A DNA stretch of 64,000 bases, taken from NCBI GenBank assembly GCA_951799425.1, contig OX637409.1, positions 16,223,460 to 16,287,459 on the forward strand, read 5' to 3'. The notes under the pieces were generated by a model. The model did not search any database. It was not told the DNA's origin and worked only from the letters and a program-made list of their open reading frames with translations. This document shows, in pieces, positions 57,541 through 64,000 of the stretch. The position numbers were made by a program, and so were the translations under genes. This stretch comes from Ilex aquifolium. Its lineage: Eukaryota; Streptophyta; Magnoliopsida; Aquifoliales; Aquifoliaceae. Within the stretch, counting starts at the first letter, position 1. Every line of letters starts with the position of its first letter.

Positions 57541-58020
57541 CATGTGAAAATCACATGATGAAGGTCTGAGGTGGCGTTTTATCATTTTGTCCAGAGGAGA
57601 ACATGTGATTCTCACATGCTGGTGGGAGTTGACGGAAATAGAAACACAATCTAACGACAGGTGCATATTGTAACATGTTAGATTGATGGTGCAATGTGAG
57701 ACAATTAATATTTTAGGCTGCAAAGTGATAAAAAGATGTATGTTTTAGGGTTCAAAGTGGAATTTTTCCTAAAAATTATTGTAAAATAAAGATAAAATTA
57801 TCATTCAATCTAATGAGGTACCCACAAAACATGATTATAAGGATCGACCCCGCTCATTTTAGTTGTAACTTGACCCGATTAATTTGAAAAAAAAACTTGA
57901 ATATTAATACGAAATACTTATATATTATTTGAAAAAATACCAATAAGTTTGTAATAGAACAATTAAGATCTAATTAACACAACACAGGTAATAGATCTAC
58001 ATACCCTGCCTTTTTATGTA
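57540..58020. repeat. segmental duplication, copy 2 (partner 24.84-26.01 kb)
   Basis: 57,655-57,945 matches 24,830-25,110, and 57,970-58,015 matches 25,867-25,990. 57,565-57,655 (GAGGTGGCGTTTTATCATTTTGT) matches the inverted left arm of the TIR element at 24.24 kb, so it is that element's right end. The PIF MITE present in copy 1 is absent here. An inverted relative of 25,935-25,970 lies at about 58,095-58,140. Confidence 0.83.
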
Positions 58021-59707
58021 CATCACAATGTCCAACATATTGTATGTGAATGTATAATATTTTGTGTGTGATGTACATAAGAAAGCAGAGTCATGAAGTA
58101 CCTTGCAAGCATCAAATAGTTTCTCTTATTGATGGCATTCATATTCAATGAGTTATATCTACTCCCAAAATATCTATTCTTATTATATTGAACTGCCTTA
58201 TATCCTAAAAAATATTATGGTCTTATCCTATTTTATACCGATCCTGTGAGTAATTAAATCCTATGCAATCTTTATCAATTATAGAAAAATTAGTAATTGT
58301 ATATGCCTAAAGGCACTACGTTACTCGTAAAAAATTGTAAATATTTGTTCGTAAATAAATGCAATATATAATACAACTTCAATAATAAAATGATCAAATT
58401 GACATTGTTCAACATGTGTACAGAATATATATATAATTAAACATTTATATAACGAAAATCACGTTACAATTACTTCATGTGAAAAATCTGATTTTTCACT
58501 AAGCCTATCAATTGAAAAATCCACGTACCCAATTTTTCTTTTTGAATTGGTCCAACTTATTTAGTGGTCAACATTTAAGATGGTAACACAAGCTTTTAAG
58601 ACCTGAACACACAGACACCAACCTCACAAAGTGGTCCTTGACATGCTCTACCAGACTAAGGATCGTTCATAGAAGAGGCTGGTCAACGATCGTTGGTGAT
58701 TGACCCAGGTAAAGTATAGACAAAATTGGAAAAATGAAGAGAACTATATATTATTTTTAATAATATAGATAGTATTAAGCTAAAATTCTTCAATAATTTT
58801 ATTAATTGTTAAGAATAACAAGTTGTTTGTAAAAGAAAATTGTTTCTCCCAATGTCAAAAAAAATCAAAAGCTTCTAAATAATTTTTGCAATCTCATATA
58901 AATAGAAAACCCTAGCGGTCCATAACTACTAGAAAAAAGAGCACTACTACATTGACTTAAAAAGTATACTTAAAAAGAAGATTTGATAATTACAACCATT
59001 GATTTCACTGTGGGTCCCAATAAATAGACTTAAAAAGTAAACTTAAAATGTTAGATCCATACACATATCAAATTAAGGGAGACTCATTTTTTTACTCAAA
59101 TCAAGGGAGACTCAAATTCATACCCAAATTTTTAATGGTGATATTTCACCCCCATTAAAGATCCAATGATAATATTTTACCATCTTTTAAATTTGAGTCT
59201 GTCCTCATTTAAATTTGAGTTTTTCTATTGGAAAGGTCTATACCAAATCAAAATTTTGACCATTTTTCTACTCAAATTTAAGTAAGGATTTGAGTTTTCA
59301 TTGGAGATGATTTAATGAGTGAAACCATAGAAATACCCTTACCAAAAGGATAAAAAAAAATACTTTAAATTTCATAACTTTTTTTTCGACTTAGAAATGA
59401 CTAGGGCGATAAGCCTATTTTTGATATTTTTAGATGGATAAATTATAAAAATAATATCTAAACGGAAAAAGAAGAAGAAGATGGAAAAATAATACGACAT
59501 CGTTCAGAAGAAGGGATGATGTTAGGGGTGTTGCTGGGCTGGGCTGGGCTGAGCTAGGCCTATGAAATTTTTTCTGGTTGGGCCTGGGTAATATAGGTCC
59601 AAATCTTTACTCAAGTGAGTTATCGGTCGAGCCTGACACGGGTAGGAGTAAACTACTAGCAACCCAACCGGTCACTCACGGAGCGGGCCTTGCGGGTAGG
59701 CCTTTTT
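58021..59707. other. intergenic, no gene seen
   Basis: AT-rich. 59,060-59,320 has several copies of ACTCAAATTTAAG / CAAATTTGAGT and may be a small MITE. 59,530-59,700 contains GGGCTGGGCTGGGCTGAGC and other GC-rich sequence that looks like the end of another repeat. Confidence 0.4.
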
Positions 59708-61005
59708 TTGTGGGTAATTTGGAAGCCGGTACAAAAATTTAGACTTATTTGAGCTAAACTACATTAATGAAACTTATTTGGCCATAAGTGTATTTTTTTG
59801 AAAAAAAAACTAAAAGACCATTTATTACTCCATTACTCTCTCTCTCCTTCTCTCTCTCACTCTCTCTTCCCTATTATCTCTCTATCTATTTCTCTCACAT
59901 TGATAATTTTTTTTTTTTAAATATGTAAAGATTTGATTTAATTTTTTCATCTTTCTCTCTCCTATTTTTTTTTTCTCTCTCTCTCTCACTCACTCCCTCT
60001 CCCCTTATTTCCTTATTCTCTCTCTCTCTCCCTCTCCTTATATCAACGTTACAACAACACAATTATACTAATCAGTTACACAAATTAGTTACAATTATTC
60101 TATAATACATCAAACAGTTACTCATGTGTTCTAATAAACCAAACAGTTATATTAAACAATTATATAAAATTACAACACCAACCTAATTTGTCATTCAGTT
60201 ATTTACATAAATCAAAAAGTTTCACCATTTAGTATCACGACATGGTTACACCAATTATATACACCAAATTGGGTTTATCATTACACAAAAGACTTTACCA
60301 TTATACTAAATTTGGTATATATAATTGGTGTAATGATGTCGCGATATTAATGGTGCAACTGTTTAGTTTATCTAAACAACTGAATGACAAATTGGGTTGG
60401 TGTCATAATTTTGTGTAATTGTTTGATGTAGCTGTTTGGTTTACTATAGCGCATGAGTAACTGTTTGGTGTATTATAGGACAATTGTAACTGATTAATGT
60501 AATTATTTTGTTGTAATATTGATATAAATAGAGAGAGAAAATAGGGAGAGAGATGAAAAAATAAATTAAATCTTTACATATTTGAAAATAAAATAAATTG
60601 TGAATGATAGATAGAGAGAGAAAATAGGGAGAGAGATCAAAAATAAATTAAATCTTTACATATTTGAAAATAAAATAAATTATGAATGATAGATAAAAAG
60701 AGAAAATAGGGAAGAGATGAGGAAAGTAACGGGGAGAGAGAGAGATGGAGAGAAAATATGGGAGAGATAGTGAGAGAGTCTAATTAAATCTTTACATATT
60801 TGATTAGATATATAACTGTCAATCAAGAATGCATAATTTGAGGGAGGGTATTTAGATAAAAAAAATTTGATTTCATTTGAATTTTGTACATAAACACAAT
60901 ATGTTTTATTAAAATTGAACTTAACAGAGTAAATAACTTATCCATATATTTTTTCTCAAATAAGTCTAAAAAATTGTACCCACAACCAAAAAATCTTTTT
61001 TTTTT
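59708..61005. mobile_element. fold-back element sharing ends with the 30-kb MULE
   Basis: Outer ends TTGTGGGTA...TTTAGACTTATTTGAG (left) and its inverse near 60,960-60,995 frame a long imperfect palindrome: left arm about 59,815-60,265, right arm about 60,300-60,830. Paired blocks include CTCTCTCT / GAGAGAGA, AAATATGTAAAGATTT, ATATCAACGTTACAACA and CCAAACAGTTACTCATG. The right terminal 215 bp (60,790-61,005) match 30,335-30,560 inverted. It has no transposase; it is probably a non-autonomous relative of the MULE. No exact target duplication was found. Confidence 0.75.
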
Positions 61006-61632
61006 ATATACATCTTCATTTAAAAAGTTTCCAACTTAGTATTTTTGTAAATTATATTTTTAAATTAAAAGTAGTAAATAAATAATGAATGATTTTATTT
61101 AAGAGGAATTATTTAGTATTTAAGTAAAAATAATAAATAATATCCCAGATTACTCAATTTAGTATTTAAGTAAATAATATTTTTGTGAAATGAATGTACA
61201 CCTAACTTTTAATGATCAATTTTTTTCTATACAAAGTGAGTGACCGAACGGACAAACAAGTTCTTAGGCCAAGTTTTACTAGGTTTTGAGAGTAGGCTAA
61301 TGGGCCGAGTAATGGCTTGGGGCAGGCCTAAGTCTCCTCTTGTAGGATATTGAGTTCATGTTCGGATAAGTCGAGTATTGTGTTTATCAAATTCCAGATC
61401 TACTTTTTTTAGTCTGAGTAACTGGTCACATGGATCAACCTGCCCTAGCGATGTAAGGTTCAGAGCTACACGTACAACATCATTGGCTATGGTCACAGTC
61501 TCACAGACAACTCGAGAGAGTGGGTCCCATGAAACTTGCCCATGAAAAAGACTAAACAATTGATGTGGGCTCCAATCAATTCTGTTTTGTTTGGCTGCTA
61601 GCCTGCTAGACTGCATTGTCGTACGTTGTGGT
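61006..61632. other. intergenic, no gene seen
   Basis: AT-rich, then a less AT-rich part from 61,350. The minus-strand ORF 61,637-61,356 (93 residues) starts at the Pack-MULE border and shows no family motif; I leave it uncalled. Confidence 0.4.
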
Positions 61633-61642
61633 CTCATTTTCT

Positions 61643-62698
61643 GAATCTATTACCAAAATGTGGCAATTTTAAAACTTAAATACCGATCTACAGCTGTTTT
61701 GAACATATTTACTAAACTACAGCTGTTTTAAAAGCGGAATTAAGAAATACGATTCCATTTAAAAGCGAAAATAGCAAGTCCGACTTCATGCTAAAAAGCG
61801 GATTCTATAAATCCGCTTTCACCGTTAAAAGCGTATTTGTTACATCCGACTTTATCGTTGTCTGACTTCATGTTTTCTCTTTCGTTGTTGTTCTTCTTCT
61901 TGGATGTGTTTGTTTGGCTTTTTACTGCTTCGATTTCAGAAGCAAGGTGCAATAAAGGAGGTAACTGTGCAAGCAATGAACCCATCTCTGTCCTGGACAC
62001 AATAAGAAGTCCCAACCCTTCAACTTCAATATCAACCTTCTCTTCCTCTTTTGGCGGCACCAACAGTGGTGGTTCTGGTTCAACAGACAACACTGCCGGC
62101 CTTGCGGCGATTTCCGACAAACATACCCAACAAAAATGGCTTGGGACTTTGCCGCGCGGAGGCTAATACGGTGCCTGTGAATGAAACTGCCACTGCCGGA
62201 ATTGATGGTGGTTGCCGGAAGGAAGAGTGGGCGGCAGAGCTCCAGTCTATTCCGGCTGGGCTAGAGGTGGGTCCTGGAGGGTCCGACAGATTTGGGCTTG
62301 GATTGGAAGATTGGGACAGCTTGTTGGCCGAATCTGGCCAAGACCAGTTTCTTCTCCGGTGGATTTCTGGAGTCGTCGACGACAGTTTGTTGCAGAGTGA
62401 AAATCCTAATGAGATCGAGCGCAATGAAATCGGATTTGATATGTCCGCTTTCTCGCTGAAGTCGGATTTGATAAGTCCGCTTTTACACTAAAGTCGGATT
62501 TAGGAAATCCGCTTTTTAACTGTAGTCGGATTTAATAAGTCCGTTTTTACACTGAAGTCGTATTTACGGATTCCGCTTTTATGTGAAATCGGATTTCGTA
62601 CATCCGCTTTCAAAACAGTGGTATTTTGGTAAATAAGTTTAAAACGGCGGTAGATTGGTAATTAAGTTTCAATATTGCCGTCCTTTGGTAATAGATTC
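61643..62698. mobile_element. Pack-MULE with 10-bp target duplication
   Basis: CTCATTTTCT flanks both sides (61,633-61,642; 62,699-62,708). Termini GAATCTATTACCAAA and TTTGGTAATAGATTC are exact inverted repeats. The terminal repeats extend imperfectly for about 130 bp and more through ACTTAA-TACC-ATCTAC and many AAAAGCGGAT / ATCCGCTTTT motifs. Long terminal repeats and a 9-11-bp duplication are MULE hallmarks. The interior carries a gene fragment, not a transposase. Confidence 0.93.
61930..62440 (+). pseudogene. captured HAM/SCL6-like GRAS gene fragment
   Basis: The plus strand encodes EPISVLDTIRSPNPSTSIST, then SSSFGG and STDNTAGLAAISD in one frame (to about 62,115). After a frame change it encodes EEWAAELQSIPAGLE, FGLGLEDWDSLLAESGQDQF and LLRWISGVVDD (to about 62,390). 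This order is characteristic of the variable N-terminal half of HAIRY MERISTEM / SCL6-22-27 GRAS transcription factors, which keep shoot meristems undifferentiated. The GRAS domain itself, including the region that carries the miR171 site in these genes, is absent. The fragment lies wholly between the Pack-MULE terminal repeats. Identification rests on remembered family motifs. Confidence 0.8.
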
Positions 62699-62766
62699 CT
62701 CATTTTCTAGTGTGCTATATCTTTTGTTCCGTAGGTATAAATTAATTATATCGATAAAAAAAAAAG

Positions 62767-63055
62767 GAAAATAGAAGAAAGTTCAAAACGCGTCCACTAG
62801 AGCATACAAAGGAATTGTCAAAGAGAATCAATCACCCTTACCGTTAAACTAAAAAAAAAAAATTTCCCCAAATTTATTAGTTAGTTTCAAATAATGTGAC
62901 AAATTCACACAACTAACGAGATATAATTGAACCCCTTATTTGTTTGGGTTGAGAAATTGTCGAACTCATCAAATCCAAATTTAAGCCTCAAATTTTGTTA
63001 AAGTTATTGTTCTTATTAAGTATTATCCTTAATGGTTTGTTTGGTAATAATGATG
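62767..63055. repeat. segmental duplication, copy 2 (partner 44.86-45.27 kb)
   Basis: Same block order as at 44,857-45,265, with about 120 bp missing after TTAGTTAGTTT. Confidence 0.85.
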
Positions 63056-63152
63056 AAAAAAAAGAAGTGATAAAGTTTGACTTTTCATCCGATCCACGGG
63101 TCCCATGTTTTTACTACTTAGGCTCCAGTGGTAGTGTGGTGACGGACTACTC

Positions 63153-63400
63153 TAATGCTCTGTTTGGTATGATAGAAAAATAGAAGGATGGAAAGTTGAA
63201 ATGATAGAAAGTTAGAAAGATAAATAAAACATCATGTTTGGTAAGGAAGAAAATTAGGAAGGATGGAAAAGTGGATGAATTAACGTTCCTTCCAACTCAT
63301 CAAAATCAATCCCTCCAAAATCGGAAGGAACATAGATAGAAAGTTAATTATTTGTGTTGAGATGTATCTTATTTGTCTATATATCTTTTGATATATACAT
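63153..63400. mobile_element. partial inverted copy of the 25.1-kb PIF MITE
   Basis: TGCTCTGTTTGGTATGATAG through ACATCATGTTTGGTAAGGAA to GTTGAGATGTATCTTATTTG is the reverse complement of about 25,530-25,774. It stops abruptly at 63,400 where unrelated GGGCGTGTTTGGGGCAAGG begins. Confidence 0.85.
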
Positions 63401-63763
63401 AGGGCGTGTTTGGGGCAAGGGATAAAGTGGGATAACCACTAGTTGGATTGGGTTACACTGTCCGGTGGCCCACATATCCTTGGTTTGGATCCACTTTTCT
63501 GAATGGGATACGCGTTGGGCTGAATTCCTCGGCCCGTAGACTTTTCTCTCATTTATCCCATCTGACCCACTTTCTTGTATCCCACAAAAACTTTGGGATT
63601 AGTTAGCCCAATTCCCGGATTAGACTTGGAATGACTATAATACCCTGTACAGTAGCAAATCTAGGGTTTTTTTACTCCTCCACTTTTTTTTGTCTTCATC
63701 AGCTCCTCATTGGTCATCTCTTCCCACAAGCGGCGCCCACTGGTCCCCATTGCAAGGTATATA

Positions 63764-63795
<32 letters not shown>

Positions 63796-63820
63796 GCCTT
63801 GTCGCTTTCTCCCTCTCTAC

Positions 63821-63914
<94 letters not shown>

Positions 63915-64000
63915 CTATCACTATGGCACCCCTCTCCTTGAAAACCAAAACTCAATCTCCATCTACATCTCAGTACTCTCCTTCACTTCAGATTTTGTGT
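63401..64000. other. intergenic, MITE end and microsatellites
   Basis: GGGCGTGTTTGGGGCAAGGG at 63,403 looks like the left end of a Tourist-like element; no right end lies in the window. TC repeats (about 63,762-63,794) and long AT repeats (about 63,825-63,911) follow. The ORF over the repeats is not a gene. Confidence 0.5.

Noticed and set aside
61356..61637. Minus-strand 93-residue ORF next to the Pack-MULE
   Set aside because: No motif, and its start lies at the insertion site; not enough to call an exon.
63690..63941. 83-residue ORF with long Ile-Tyr repeat
   Set aside because: Encoded by TC and AT microsatellites.

Overview
The window is nuclear DNA from a flowering plant, most likely a eudicot. 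It is AT-rich, holds three intronless L-type lectin receptor kinase (LecRK) genes, and is otherwise mostly transposable elements in many states of decay. It contains no bacterial operons, CRISPR arrays or rRNA/tRNA genes that I can recognise.

Host genes. Three intact LecRK genes lie on the minus strand at 7,659-9,689, 19,637-21,685 and 47,000-49,042. They form one dispersed tandem cluster. The last two also share upstream flanking sequence, so they are a segmental duplication. At 5,935-6,659 sits the decayed 3' end of a Rubisco activase gene, introns retained, directly behind a copia LTR.

Layout. 1-5.9 kb: Ty1-copia element (leader repeats, gag-protease-integrase, a one-base frameshift, reverse transcriptase-RNase H, 3' LTR), then the Rubisco activase remnant. 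7.6-9.7 kb: LecRK 1. 9.9-11.3 kb: a SINE split by a Tourist/PIF-type MITE that carries a perfect 166-bp inverted repeat. 12.9-13.8 kb: another TIR MITE. 15.1-15.5 kb: a 61-72-bp tandem repeat. 15.9-16.9 kb: a 5'-truncated LINE with an 18-bp target duplication. 19.6-22.3 kb: LecRK 2. 24.2-26.0 kb: two MITEs inside a segment that recurs at 57.6-58.0 kb. 26.0-28.1 kb: a wrecked second copia element. 30.3-42.0 kb: a large two-gene Mutator-like element (MULE), with a plus-strand transposase and a convergent nine-exon minus-strand gene for a PMD/DUF1985-like + coiled-coil + Ulp1 (C48) protease protein. That element is interrupted by a 2.48-kb solo LTR with a 5-bp target duplication. 42.0-44.3 kb: a nest of a minus-strand LTR with primer-binding site, a hAT-type element with 8-bp duplication, and a TRIM with 5-bp duplication inside it. 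47.0-49.0 kb: LecRK 3. 50.9-55.6 kb: a Tat-like Ty3/gypsy element with only gag, plus antisense ORFs (one coiled-coil, built from 39-residue repeats) and a 211-bp tandem array. 59.7-61.0 kb: a fold-back element that shares its ends with the 30-kb MULE. 61.6-62.7 kb: a Pack-MULE with a 10-bp target duplication carrying a fragment of a HAM/SCL6-like GRAS transcription factor gene. 62.8-64.0 kb: duplicated MITE material.

How it fits together. The lectin kinases are probably the only working host genes. The rest records repeated transposition, gene-fragment capture (GRAS, perhaps Rubisco activase) and local duplication. The strongest candidates for unusual biology are the MULE with its Ulp1 partner gene and a tandem array resembling one of that gene's own exons, the gag-only retroelement with an antisense coiled-coil ORF, the Pack-MULE, and the perfect-hairpin MITE. 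All homology calls come from reading motifs by eye; no database search was run.
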